Below are positions 48,313-56,840 of a stretch of 64,000 nucleotides of DNA, piece after piece; position 1 is the first letter of the stretch; each line of letters starts with the position of its first letter. The position numbers and the translations under genes are program-made. Source of the DNA: Candidatus Eiseniibacteriota bacterium (lineage in GTDB: Bacteria > Eisenbacteria > RBG-16-71-46); assembly GCA_016710095.1 (NCBI GenBank), contig JADJLL010000016.1, forward strand, positions 39,983 through 103,982. The letters run 5' to 3'. The notes under the pieces are model-generated. The model was not told the DNA's origin and did not search any database. It saw only the letters and a program-made list of their open reading frames with translations.

Positions 48313-50028
48313 ATGACCGATCCTTCGCCCATGGACGAGCACGCCGGCGCGCTGGCGCCCGACTCGCCTCCGGCCCGGGTGCTCGTCGTCGAGGACGACG
48401 AGACCGTCGCCGAGGTGCTGCGCGAGGTGCTGCAGGAGCTGCCGTACGACCTGCGCTTCGCGACGTCGGCGGAAGAAGCGATGAAGTCGATCGCCGCGGC
48501 GCAGCCGGATCTCATCCTCACGGACATCAGCCTTCCCGGTCAGTCCGGGCTCGAGGTGATGCGTCAGGCGCGCGCGATCGATCCGGAAGTCGCGGTCATC
48601 CTCATGACGGGTTACGCCTCGGTGCAGACGGCGATCGACGCGCTGCGCCAGGGCGCGGACGACTACGTCACGAAGCCGTTCGACGACATCGCCGACCTGC
48701 CGGTCATGGTCGAGAAGCGCCTGGGCAACCGGCGCCTCAAGGCGGAGAACCGCGCGCTCGTCGAGCGCCTGCGCCGCCACGAACAGGAACTGCGCGAGAA
48801 GGTCGAGCTGGCCACCGGGCAGATGAACGCGCTCTACCGCGTCGCCATGGAGATCGGCGCCGACCTCGAGCTGCAGCCCCGGCTCACGCGCATCGCCGCG
48901 ACCGCCGCGCAGTTCGCGCGCGCCGACGCCGCGGTCGTCTACCTGCAGCACGAATCCACCGCGGAGCTCCGTCCCGCGATCGCGCACGGTGTCGAACTCG
49001 ACGCGAACGAAGACGGTCCGCGGGCCGTGCCTCCGGGCGCGGGTCCGGTCGGCATGGCCGCGTTCCAGATGACGCCCGTGCGGACGCGCACCGAGGACGG
49101 CGGCGTGCCGCTGCCCGGCACGTCGTGGACGGCGCGCGAAGTGCTCGCGATCCCGATGTCGCAGGGCGGGCAGCCCATCGGCGTGATGGCGGTGAGCCGT
49201 CGCGACGGGGCGTTCACGACCGAGGACCAGGAGTTCCTGTCGCTGTTCGCGTCGCAGGCCGCGGTGCAGATCCGCAACTCGCAGCTCTTCGAGCACACGA
49301 AGAGCCTCGACCGGCTCAAGTCCGACTTCGTCGCCGTGGTCTCGCACGAGATCCGCACGCCGCTCACCTCGGTGAAGGGCGCGCTCGAACTGCTGAGCGA
49401 CGACCGCTACTTCCAGAACAACGACCAGCAGGTGAAGCTGCTCACGATCGCGCACGCGAACGCCGAACGGCTGCTGCTGCTCATCAACGACATCCTCGAC
49501 TTCTCGAAGCTCGAGGCGGCGTCGCTGCCCATGACGATCGAGCGCCAGCGGCTCGAGCCCGTCGTGCAGCAGGCCGAGCAGCATCTCCGCATGCTCATCG
49601 AGGAGCGCCGCATCCAGATCGAAGTCGCGCTCGCCGACGACCTGCCGGACGCGCTCATCGATCCGCACCGCATCGCGCAGGTGCTGTCGAACCTCATGTC
49701 GAACGCCATCAAGTTCTCGCCCGCGGGCGGTCACGTGATCGTGCGCGCCGAGTCGCTCGGCAACGAGCTCAAGGTCTCGGTGCGCGACCACGGCGAAGGC
49801 ATCGCGGCCACGGACATCGCGAAACTCTTCCGCAAGTTCCAGCAGATCGATTCGGGCTCGACGCGCAAGGTCGGCGGCACGGGACTCGGTCTCGTGATCA
49901 GCAAGGGCATCGTCGAGCAGCACGGCGGACGCATCGGCGTGGACAGCACGCCGGGCGCGGGCAGCACGTTCTGGTTCACGCTTCCTGCGGCGGCGGCCGA
50001 CGCCGCGCAGGGACAGCGCGCCGCCTGA
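48313..50028 (+). CDS. Hybrid receiver-GAF-histidine kinase
   Basis: The 571-residue soluble protein has a receiver domain first (phospho-acceptor D71 in LILTDISLPGQSG), a helical linker (RRHEQELREKVELATGQM), a GAF domain (about residues 175-330), HisKA with H345 in VVSHEIRTPLTSV and a HATPase domain (NLMSNAIKFS, DHGEGI, FRKFQQID, GTGLGLVIS). The N-terminal receiver suggests it acts downstream of another kinase. No membrane segment. It follows the cyclase by 18 bases and ends the operon at a strong terminator. Its partner is not evident; the CheY-like protein and the DHp-only protein are candidates. Confidence 0.88.
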   Translation: MTDPSPMDEHAGALAPDSPPARVLVVEDDETVAEVLREVLQELPYDLRFATSAEEAMKSIAAAQPDLILTDISLPGQSGLEVMRQARAIDPEVAVILMTGYASVQTAIDALRQGADDYVTKPFDDIADLPVMVEKRLGNRRLKAENRALVERLRRHEQELREKVELATGQMNALYRVAMEIGADLELQPRLTRIAATAAQFARADAAVVYLQHESTAELRPAIAHGVELDANEDGPRAVPPGAGPVGMAAFQMTPVRTRTEDGGVPLPGTSWTAREVLAIPMSQGGQPIGVMAVSRRDGAFTTEDQEFLSLFASQAAVQIRNSQLFEHTKSLDRLKSDFVAVVSHEIRTPLTSVKGALELLSDDRYFQNNDQQVKLLTIAHANAERLLLLINDILDFSKLEAASLPMTIERQRLEPVVQQAEQHLRMLIEERRIQIEVALADDLPDALIDPHRIAQVLSNLMSNAIKFSPAGGHVIVRAESLGNELKVSVRDHGEGIAATDIAKLFRKFQQIDSGSTRKVGGTGLGLVISKGIVEQHGGRIGVDSTPGAGSTFWFTLPAAAADAAQGQRAA

Positions 50029-50050
50029 TCGGGGCGGGGCAGGGGAGTGC

Positions 50051-50085
50051 GAGCGGGCGGTCACGCGAGTGGCCGCCCGCTCTTT
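50051..50085 (+). terminator. Intrinsic terminator of the motility-signalling operon
   Basis: A 14-bp stem, GAGCGGGCGGTCAC (50051-50064) with GTGGCCGCCCGCTC (50069-50082), contains one G-U pair and a GCGA loop, followed by TTT. Confidence 0.85.
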
Positions 50086-50121
50086 CGTGCGCGAACGGCG
50101 CGTCCGAAACGCGCATGGGCC

Positions 50122-50151
50122 TTGACCGTGCGCGCCGCGCGCGCGTAACTT
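50122..50151 (+). promoter_or_regulatory. Promoter of the polysaccharide locus
   Basis: TTGACC (50122-50127), 18 bases and TAACTT (50146-50151), one of the clearest examples of the window's promoter pattern. The leader to ATG 50213 would be about 55 bases. Confidence 0.65.
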
Positions 50152-50212
50152 CGCGCGCGATACGCGCAGGACGCGCACGGAACCAGAAGCCCCTCCTCCT
50201 TCCGACCCCCTC

Positions 50213-51985
50213 ATGAGCGCCACGGACGACGCCCGACACCACTCTGCCCGGTCCACTTATCGCTGGACGACGCTCGCTTTCGCCGCACTGGCGGGCGCCG
50301 CGATCGGCGTGGCCGTCGGCGTGGTGGGAGCGCCCGCTTCGGTCGCGCTCTTCGAGGTCCGCATGCCGTGGACCGGCGATGCGCCGCGCCCGATCGAATG
50401 GGCCGGCACGCCGCGCCCGGGAGAGAGCGCGGCGATCGAGAACGGTGACGGCGGGCTCGTGCTTTCCGTTCGCGCCCCTCGCGCCCCGCGTGCCCACGCG
50501 CTCGCCGTGCAGCTGCGCACGCGCCGCGAAGCGGGCGTGGCCGCGCTCGAGAGCGCCTCGACCGAAGTGCGCGAGCGCTGGATCTCGCGCCTGACGCCCG
50601 AACCGCTGCCCGCGATGACGCCCGGCGCGGAGTGCGCCGCGTGGCTGACCGCCGCCGCACGCCGCGACCGCGACCTGGCGCGCGCGTTGCCCGCGCCGTG
50701 GTCGGCGCAAACCTCGCCCGATCGCCTTGCGACTCCGGTCGCGGTGCTCGAGCGCCTGCAGGAAGTCGAACTCGCCGCGTCCGCCGCCGATCCCACCGCG
50801 CTGCGCGACGCGCTCGCCGCGGCCTCGCGCGCGAGCGACGACTGGTTCGCCTCGGGCGTTCCCGCGAAGCACTCGACGGCCGACGTGCGTGGCGCGGCCT
50901 GGCGCCGCTGGACGCTCGAGCGTGCCGACTCGCTCGACGCGCGTGCCGCCGCGTTGCTCGCCGCCGAGACGCCGTTGCAGGCCGAGCTCTCCTCGAGCGC
51001 GTCGGACGCGATCGTGGTCGGCTTCGCCGATCTCGCGCCGCCTGCGTACGAAGGACTGCTGCGCGGCATGCCGGCCTCGCAGGCGCCCACCGCGGCGCCG
51101 CTGCCCGGCGTGTGGGGACGCTGGCTCGGTGCGTTCGCCGCGCTCGGTGCTCTCGTCGCGCTGCTCGCCGCGTCGCTCGGATTGTGGCTGCGCCGCCGCG
51201 TCGGTGGCGACGACCTGCTCGTGATGCCGCAGCGCGACCCCGCGGAGACGGGCGCGTGGCTGCACGTGGTCGCGGGCACGTCCGCCATGTGGACGACGCG
51301 CGCCGTGCTCGAGCTCGCCGCGCACGCGCTCGCGCGAGGGGAGCGCGTGCTCGTCGTCGACGGCGCGTCCAAGCTCCGGCTGCACGACCGGCTCGGCCGC
51401 GAGGCGCGATGGGGGCTCATGGAGTGCCTGCTCGCCGACATGCCCGTGCTCGGCCTGGTCCAGTACGGCGGCCGGCCGGGCTTCTACCTGCTGGCCCACG
51501 GCAGCTCGACCCGAGGCGAGGGCTGGGCAAGGCTTGGGCAGCGGCTGGACGACGTCCGGCCCCACTTTGGCCGGATCATCCTCGCGCTCGACGGCCAGGC
51601 ACCGCGGGCGATCGGGGATTCGCTCGCCGGCCGAGCGCTCGAAGGCTGGTGGGCGGACGTTCCGGGACGCTACCCACGCACTGTCGCCGAGCTTTCTTCG
51701 CGTCTCGGCATCGCATTCTCGGGCATGGACTTGACGGTCATGCCTGATGTGACGCTGGAGGCCCTGTCCGGTCGCGTCCGGGCGCTCGCGCCCGTGGCGG
51801 TCGAGGGGATCACCTCGTCCGAGGCGCTGCCGCTTCCCGTCGAGACCGCGCCGGCCCCGGCCGTGGTCACTGGGCCGGTCGTGCTGGACTGCGACTTGCA
51901 GGTACTGCAGCGGCTGCGCTTCCTGGCGTGGATGCGCCGGGTGCAGTCGGAAAGCCGGGCCGCCGAGGCCGCGACCGCCCTTTAG
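50213..51985 (+). CDS. Wzz/BY-kinase-like polysaccharide copolymerase with decayed ATPase domain
   Basis: The 590-residue protein has a cytoplasmic N-terminus, membrane segment 1 (about residues 20-38), a helical outer region (40-300), membrane segment 2 (about 305-325) and a cytoplasmic C-terminal domain. That domain follows the plan of BY-kinases and MinD-like ATPases (LHVVAGTSAMWTTRAVLELA, then ERVLVVDGAS). The Walker A lacks the Gly-Lys pair (TSAMWTTRA where GEGKSTTA is expected), and no Tyr-rich tail is present. It is probably a catalytically dead chain-length or export regulator for a Wzy-type polysaccharide. This fold assignment is inferred from topology and partial motifs. Confidence 0.6.
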   Translation: MSATDDARHHSARSTYRWTTLAFAALAGAAIGVAVGVVGAPASVALFEVRMPWTGDAPRPIEWAGTPRPGESAAIENGDGGLVLSVRAPRAPRAHALAVQLRTRREAGVAALESASTEVRERWISRLTPEPLPAMTPGAECAAWLTAAARRDRDLARALPAPWSAQTSPDRLATPVAVLERLQEVELAASAADPTALRDALAAASRASDDWFASGVPAKHSTADVRGAAWRRWTLERADSLDARAAALLAAETPLQAELSSSASDAIVVGFADLAPPAYEGLLRGMPASQAPTAAPLPGVWGRWLGAFAALGALVALLAASLGLWLRRRVGGDDLLVMPQRDPAETGAWLHVVAGTSAMWTTRAVLELAAHALARGERVLVVDGASKLRLHDRLGREARWGLMECLLADMPVLGLVQYGGRPGFYLLAHGSSTRGEGWARLGQRLDDVRPHFGRIILALDGQAPRAIGDSLAGRALEGWWADVPGRYPRTVAELSSRLGIAFSGMDLTVMPDVTLEALSGRVRALAPVAVEGITSSEALPLPVETAPAPAVVTGPVVLDCDLQVLQRLRFLAWMRRVQSESRAAEAATAL

Positions 51986-52172
51986 GGGCCGAGCCGCTTC
52001 ATCGGGCCGGTGCACTGCGGACCCGCTCCACGGATCGGAGCGCGCCGCGCTCGTTTCGCACCGGCGCCCCATGCGTCGGCCGGACAGGTCTCCAGGTTTC
52101 GCCGGGCGCCGGGCGCTCGGGCGCCGGGCCTCGACGGAAGCCAGGCGGCGCGACGGCACGTACGAGGCACTG

Positions 52173-53189
52173 TTGAGTTCCCAAACGCGCGTCCTGCTCG
52201 TCGAGCATGTGGACGCCACGGGCGCCGCGCCCGCCGATGCGCGCGCGCGCGCCGTCGCCTGCCGCGAGGCGGGTTTCGCCGTCGAGACGCTCGTGCTCGA
52301 CTCGCTACCCGGTGACGACCTGCAGTTCCCCGAACGAGGGGAGCGCACGGGCACCACGATCGACGTGCTCGTGGACGACGAACGCGGCCGCGCGCAGTTG
52401 CGCGCCCGCATTCGCGCGAGCCGCGCCGACCGCGTGCTGTGGGCGAGCGCCTGCACGGGTGGTGGTGCGCTCGCCGCCGAGGTCGTGGGCGAGAGGCCCG
52501 CGTCGTGGTGGCCGACCGGCCATCCGGGAACGCACGGCAGCCGCGGCACGCTCGCGGCGCTCGATCCCGCTTTCGCGCCCGCCGAGGGCTGCGCGTGGGA
52601 CGCCGATCGCACACCGCGCGGACGGCTCGCGCTCTGGGACGGACCGTTCGTGCTCGTGCCCGCGCGGCCGTCGCCGGCGTCGGCGCGCCTGCTGCTGCAG
52701 GGTTTCGCCGAAGCCTGCCGCGATCGCGACGAGCTCGACCTCGTCGTGCTCGATCATCCGCGCCCCGAGATCGAATCGCTCGCGCGCCAATCCGGCGTGT
52801 CGCTGCGCGTGCACTTCGTGGGACCGGCGCCGCGCGAGGCCGAACTCGCGTGGCTCGCCACGGCGCGCGCGGCGCTCGTGACCGGCGACGCGCCGCTCTC
52901 GGGCGGATTGCTGCTGCGCGCGCTCGGCGCCGGGCTGCCCGTGCTCGCGGCCGGCGCTCCCGCGCGTCCGATCGGCGCGTGGCTCGAACACTGCGGCGCG
53001 GGGCCGTCGGCGCGCGAGAGCGCGCGCGACCTCGCCGACGCGCTCGGCGGCGTGCTCGACCGCGCGAGCGGGGATTCCCCGTGGCGTCAGCGCGCTCGCG
53101 CGGCCGCCGCGGCGCACCATCCCGGTGCGCTCGCCGCGAGGCTCGCGGCCGCGCTGGGCGAGGCGGGCGCGAAACGGCGCGCCGCCTGA
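52173..53189 (+). CDS. Glycosyltransferase-like (GT-B) protein
   Basis: About 338 residues. It starts SSQTRVLLVEHVDATGAAPAD and its C-terminal half reads like a GT4 donor domain: DLVVLDHPRPEIESLARQSG, VHFVGPAPREAELAWLATAR, LVTGDAPLSGGLLLRALGAGLPVLA and a C-terminal helix. The usual E-x7-E is replaced (G-G-x-L-L-R-A-L), so activity is uncertain. TTG 52173 follows GAGG at six bases; ATG 52071 would add an Arg-rich segment of 34 residues that does not look coding. The gap 51986-52172 holds no feature I can name. It probably belongs to the same locus as the copolymerase-like gene. Confidence 0.6.
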   Translation: MSSQTRVLLVEHVDATGAAPADARARAVACREAGFAVETLVLDSLPGDDLQFPERGERTGTTIDVLVDDERGRAQLRARIRASRADRVLWASACTGGGALAAEVVGERPASWWPTGHPGTHGSRGTLAALDPAFAPAEGCAWDADRTPRGRLALWDGPFVLVPARPSPASARLLLQGFAEACRDRDELDLVVLDHPRPEIESLARQSGVSLRVHFVGPAPREAELAWLATARAALVTGDAPLSGGLLLRALGAGLPVLAAGAPARPIGAWLEHCGAGPSARESARDLADALGGVLDRASGDSPWRQRARAAAAAHHPGALAARLAAALGEAGAKRRAA

Positions 53190-53215
53190 GGACCACACGT
53201 CGAAGAACCCGGCGC

Positions 53216-53245
53216 TTGCGCGCGCGAGCGCTGGTCGCCTAGCTT
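53216..53245 (+). promoter_or_regulatory. Candidate promoter of the epimerase-thioesterase pair
   Basis: TTGCGC, 18 bases and TAGCTT (53240-53245). The -35 is partial. The start would lie near 53252 with GAGGAGG before the GTG. Confidence 0.45.
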
Positions 53246-53299
53246 GCCTCGCGCTCGCCACGAATGTGGCGGCGCGGGAATCCCGAGGAGGAACTCGAA

Positions 53300-54238
53300 G
53301 TGCGTATCCTGGTGACGGGCGGTGCTGGCTTCATCGGTTCCAACGTGGCGGACCGTTTCGTGGCGCTCGGTCACGAGGTCGCGATCTTCGACAACCTCTC
53401 GTCCGGTTTCCGGGAGTTCGTGAACCCGAAGGCGAAGTTCTACGAGGGTGACCTCGCGGACGCCGCCGCGGTGGAAGCGGCGATCGCCGACTTCCGTCCC
53501 GAAATCGTCGATCACCACGCCGCGCAGATCGACGTGCGCAAGTCCGTCACCGATCCCGTCTTCGACGCGCGCGTGAACGTGCTCGGCTCGATCGGCCTGC
53601 TGCAGGCCTGCACGAAGCACGGCGTGCGCAAGGTCGTCTACGCCTCGACCGGCGGCGCGCTGTACGGCGAGGGCCGCACGCTTCCCGCGCCCGAGGATCA
53701 TCCGGTCAATCCGGAAGCGCCGTACGGCGCGAGCAAGCACACCGTCGAGCACTACCTCTACATCTGGAAGCTGCTCCACGGGCTCGACTACACCGTGCTG
53801 CGCTACCCGAACGTGTTCGGCCCGCGCCAGAACCCGCACGGCGAGGCCGGCGTGAACGCGATCTTCATCGGGCTCATGCTCGAAGGAAAGCGCCCGCGCA
53901 TCTTCGGCGACGGCAACGCCGTCCGCGACTACCTGTTCATCGACGACGTCGTCGCGGCCAACGTGGCGGCGCTCGGTGCGGGCAGCGGCGAGATGCTGAA
54001 CATCGGCACGGGCATCGGCACGTCGGTCAACGACATCGTGCGCGAGCTCAAGTCGATCCTCGCGTTCCCCGAGGACGCGATCTACGAGGCCGCGCGGCCG
54101 GGCGAGATCCAGCGCATCTACCTCGACGCCTCGCGCGCGAAGCAGGTGCTCGGCTGGGAGCCGACGGTGACGTTCCGCACCGGGCTCGAGCGCACGGTCG
54201 ACTGGTCGCGCCACAACAAGCTGCCCACGAAGCACTGA
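53300..54238 (+). CDS. NAD-dependent nucleotide-sugar epimerase (GalE-like)
   Basis: The 312-residue extended short-chain dehydrogenase has the NAD loop VTGGAGFIGSNVAD, the acidic ribose-binding region DNLSSG, catalytic Ser/Thr in YASTGGALYGE, the YGASKHTVEHY catalytic Tyr-x3-Lys and LRYPNVFGPRQNPHGEAG for substrate binding. It matches UDP-glucose 4-epimerase or related UDP-sugar epimerases supplying precursors for surface glycans. GTG 53300 is chosen because GAGGAGG lies before it and RILVTGG matches the family start. The thioesterase follows after five bases. Confidence 0.9.
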   Translation: MRILVTGGAGFIGSNVADRFVALGHEVAIFDNLSSGFREFVNPKAKFYEGDLADAAAVEAAIADFRPEIVDHHAAQIDVRKSVTDPVFDARVNVLGSIGLLQACTKHGVRKVVYASTGGALYGEGRTLPAPEDHPVNPEAPYGASKHTVEHYLYIWKLLHGLDYTVLRYPNVFGPRQNPHGEAGVNAIFIGLMLEGKRPRIFGDGNAVRDYLFIDDVVAANVAALGAGSGEMLNIGTGIGTSVNDIVRELKSILAFPEDAIYEAARPGEIQRIYLDASRAKQVLGWEPTVTFRTGLERTVDWSRHNKLPTKH

Positions 54239-54243
54239 CGCAC

Positions 54244-54660
54244 GTGAGCGCGCCCGCCGATCGTCACGTCCTCACGCGCGCGGTCGAGCCGTCGGACATC
54301 GACGAACTCGGGCACGTGAACAACGGCGTGTACGTGCGCTGGGTGCAGGAGGCGGCGATCTCGCACTGGGGGACCGACGCCGATCCGGCCGACCAGGCCG
54401 CGCTCTTCTGGGTGGTGACGCGTCACGAGATCGACTACCTGCGCGCGGCGATGCCGGGCGACGGCATCGTGATCGAGACGTGGGTGGGCAAGGCGCTCGG
54501 CCGCGACTTCGAACGCCTCACCGAGATCCTGCGCGCGAAGGACCGCAAGACGCTGTGCCGCGCGCGCACGTTGTGGTGCCCGATGGATCGCACGACCGGG
54601 CGGCCGACCAAGGTGAGCGATACGGTGCGTGCACGGTTCTCGGTGGCCGACGCGACCTGA
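54244..54660 (+). CDS. Hotdog-fold acyl-CoA thioesterase (4HBT family)
   Basis: The 138-residue protein has the 4-hydroxybenzoyl-CoA thioesterase signature: catalytic Asp in SDIDELGHVNNGVYVRWVQEA (D-x6-H-x-N-N), the long hotdog helix, and ETWVGKALGRDFER strands. It resembles YbgC/FatA-like acyl thioesterases that hydrolyse acyl-CoA or acyl-ACP. GTG 54244 starts five bases after the epimerase stop, so the two are co-transcribed though not obviously in one pathway. A strong terminator follows. Confidence 0.85.
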   Translation: MSAPADRHVLTRAVEPSDIDELGHVNNGVYVRWVQEAAISHWGTDADPADQAALFWVVTRHEIDYLRAAMPGDGIVIETWVGKALGRDFERLTEILRAKDRKTLCRARTLWCPMDRTTGRPTKVSDTVRARFSVADAT

Positions 54661-54681
54661 CGCGGCGCGCGAGGCGAACGA

Positions 54682-54718
54682 AACGGGCGCCACTCCTCGT
54701 AGGAGTGGCGCCCGTTCT
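54682..54718. terminator. Bidirectional intrinsic terminator
   Basis: AACGGGCGCCACTCCT pairs with AGGAGTGGCGCCCGTT over 16 bases around a CGT loop, with A/T arms on both sides. It lies between the thioesterase and the convergent M13 peptidase gene. Confidence 0.9.
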
Positions 54719-54735
54719 CCTTGCTGACGCCGCGC

Positions 54736-56769
54736 CTACCAGATCCGCGCGCGCAGTTCCTGCTTGCGCACCATGGGATCGCCTTCCTTGCAGCCCCACG
54801 CGCGCGCGAACTCCTCGAGGTTCGAATAGGGACCGTTCACGCGCCACATCGCCGGCGAGTGCGGGTCCGTCTCGACGAGCGTCGCGAGGTCCTCGGGCGT
54901 CTCGAGCGTGCGCCAGACGCGCGCCCACGCGAGGAAGAAGCGCTGCTCCGGCGTGAAGCCGTCGCGCATCACGCGCGGCTTGCCGGCGATCGCCTTCTCG
55001 AACGCGGCGTACGCGACCGCGAGGCCGCCGAGGTCGGCGATGTTCTCGCCCAGCGTGACGCGGCCGTTCACGTGCAGCGTGTCGTTCACGGTGTACGCGT
55101 CGAACTGGTCGGCGACCTTGTCGGCGCGCGCCTTGTAGCGCGCGGCGTCGGAGGCCGTCCACCAGTCGCGCAGGTTGCCGTCCGCGTCGTACTGCCGTCC
55201 GCGGTCGTCGAAGCCGTGCGTCATCTCGTGCCCGATGACCGCGCCCATCGCGCCGTAGTTCAGCGCGTCGTCCCACGACGGATCGTAGAACGGCGGCTGC
55301 AGGATGCCGGCGGGGAAGTTGATGCTGTTGAACGACGCGGAATAGAACGCGTTCACCGTGGGCGCGGACATGGCCCACTCGCCCTTGTCCACGGGCTGCC
55401 CGATGCGCGCGACGTTCCGCGCCGTCTCCCAGCGGTTCGTCGCCGCACGGTTCGCGAACCACGACGAGCGCACGATCGGCACGCCCGCGTAGTCCTTCCA
55501 CTTGTCGGGATAGCCGATCTTGTCCGCGAACGCCTTCAGCTTCACGTGCGCCGCGGCCTTCGTCGTGTCGCTCATCCACTCGAGCACGTCGATGCGCTCG
55601 CCGAGCGCCTCCTCGAGGCGGTCCACCATCGCGAGCGCGCGCGCACGCGCCGCGGGCGGGAACTTCTGCTTCACGAACTCGCGCCCGAGCAGGTCGCCGA
55701 GGTCGCCGTCGGTCGCCGCGATGCAGCGCTTCCAGCGCGGCAGCATTTCGCTCGCGCCGGTGAGGCGCTTGCGCCAGGAGAAGTCCTCGTCCACGAACGC
55801 CTGCGACAGCAGGGGCGAGGCGCCGCGCAGCACGTGCCAGCGCAGGTACGCCTGCCAGTCGGCGAGCGCCGTAGCGGTCACGCGCGCCGCGAACGCACGG
55901 AAGAAGTCGGGCTGCATCACGTTGACCGAGTCCGGCGCGCGCATCGCGCGGCGGCCGAAGTACGCGTCCCAGTCGAAGCCCGGCGTCCACGCGCGCAGCG
56001 TGTCGAGCGGCACCTTGTGGTACACGGCGCGCGGATCGCGGCGCTGCTGGCGCGTCATGGACGCCTGCGCGAGCTGCGCTTCGAGCGCGAGCACGCGCGC
56101 GGCCTCGCCGAACGGATCGGGCCGGCCGATCAGGGCGAACAGCCGGCCGACGTGCGCGACGTATTCGGCGCGCAGCGCGACCGATGCGCTGTCGGTCTTG
56201 AAGTAGTAGTCGCGCTCGGGCATGCCGAGGCCGCCCTGCGCGGCGATCGCGATCGTGAGCGTGCTGCGCCGCGCGTCGGGCGCGCCGCCGAAGCCGAACC
56301 CGCCGCCCGTGCCGTTCGCGTGCAGCCAGCCGAGCTCCGCGGCGAGGCCGGCGGGAGTCGTCAGTCCGTCGATGCCCTCGAGGTCGGCCTTCAGCGGTTC
56401 GAATCCGGCGCGCTCGGCCTGCGCCGAGTCGAGGCACGCGGCGTAGTAGTCGCCGATCCGGCGCACGTCGCTGCCGGGCTTCGCGCTCTTGTCCGCCGCG
56501 GCGCGCTCGAGGATGGCGCGCAGCACGGCTTCGTTGCGGTCACCGAGTTCCTCGAAGCCGCCGTAGCTGCTGTAGCCCGCGGGCATCGGCGTGTGCTTCA
56601 GCCAGCCGCCCTCGGCGAACTGGTAGAAGTCGCGGCACGGCGCGCACGTGGTGTCCATGTCGGCGCGGTTCCAGAACGAGCGTTCCGCGGCGTGCGCGGC
56701 GGATGCGAGCGGCACGGCGATCGCGAGAAGCGCGAGCGCGAGCGCGGCGGGAGCGAGACGGCGGTGCAT
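54736..56769 (-). CDS. Exported M13 (neprilysin/PepO-like) zinc metallopeptidase, copy 1
   Basis: The 677-residue protein has a signal peptide (MHRRLAPAALALALLAIAVP, cleavage near AHA-AE), the CxxCxDFYQFAEGGW N-terminal M13 signature, then the zinc site H514-E-M-T-H518 in GAVIGHEMTHGFDD, the third ligand in GENIADLGG, NAFYS and the C-terminal CKEGDPMV...RARIW block. M13 enzymes degrade small peptides in the periplasm or outside. ATG 56769 follows the gap after copy 2; no separate promoter is evident, so it may be read through the hairpin at 56793. It is a paralogue of the next gene at about the same length. Confidence 0.92.
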   Translation of the reverse strand: MHRRLAPAALALALLAIAVPLASAAHAAERSFWNRADMDTTCAPCRDFYQFAEGGWLKHTPMPAGYSSYGGFEELGDRNEAVLRAILERAAADKSAKPGSDVRRIGDYYAACLDSAQAERAGFEPLKADLEGIDGLTTPAGLAAELGWLHANGTGGGFGFGGAPDARRSTLTIAIAAQGGLGMPERDYYFKTDSASVALRAEYVAHVGRLFALIGRPDPFGEAARVLALEAQLAQASMTRQQRRDPRAVYHKVPLDTLRAWTPGFDWDAYFGRRAMRAPDSVNVMQPDFFRAFAARVTATALADWQAYLRWHVLRGASPLLSQAFVDEDFSWRKRLTGASEMLPRWKRCIAATDGDLGDLLGREFVKQKFPPAARARALAMVDRLEEALGERIDVLEWMSDTTKAAAHVKLKAFADKIGYPDKWKDYAGVPIVRSSWFANRAATNRWETARNVARIGQPVDKGEWAMSAPTVNAFYSASFNSINFPAGILQPPFYDPSWDDALNYGAMGAVIGHEMTHGFDDRGRQYDADGNLRDWWTASDAARYKARADKVADQFDAYTVNDTLHVNGRVTLGENIADLGGLAVAYAAFEKAIAGKPRVMRDGFTPEQRFFLAWARVWRTLETPEDLATLVETDPHSPAMWRVNGPYSNLEEFARAWGCKEGDPMVRKQELRARIW

Positions 56770-56781
56770 GTCGGCCTCCGG

Positions 56782-56822
56782 TGAAAAGAAGACGGCCGGC
56801 GGCCGAGTGAGGCCGCCGGCCG
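56782..56822 (-). terminator. Terminator-like hairpin between the M13 genes
   Basis: CGGCCGGCGGCC (56793-56804) with GGCCGCCGGCCG (56811-56822) forms a 12-bp stem. On the reverse strand it is followed by a T-rich TTCTTTT, so it should terminate copy 2 at least partly. Confidence 0.75.
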
Positions 56823-56840
56823 GTCGTGACTGCTGGAGTG

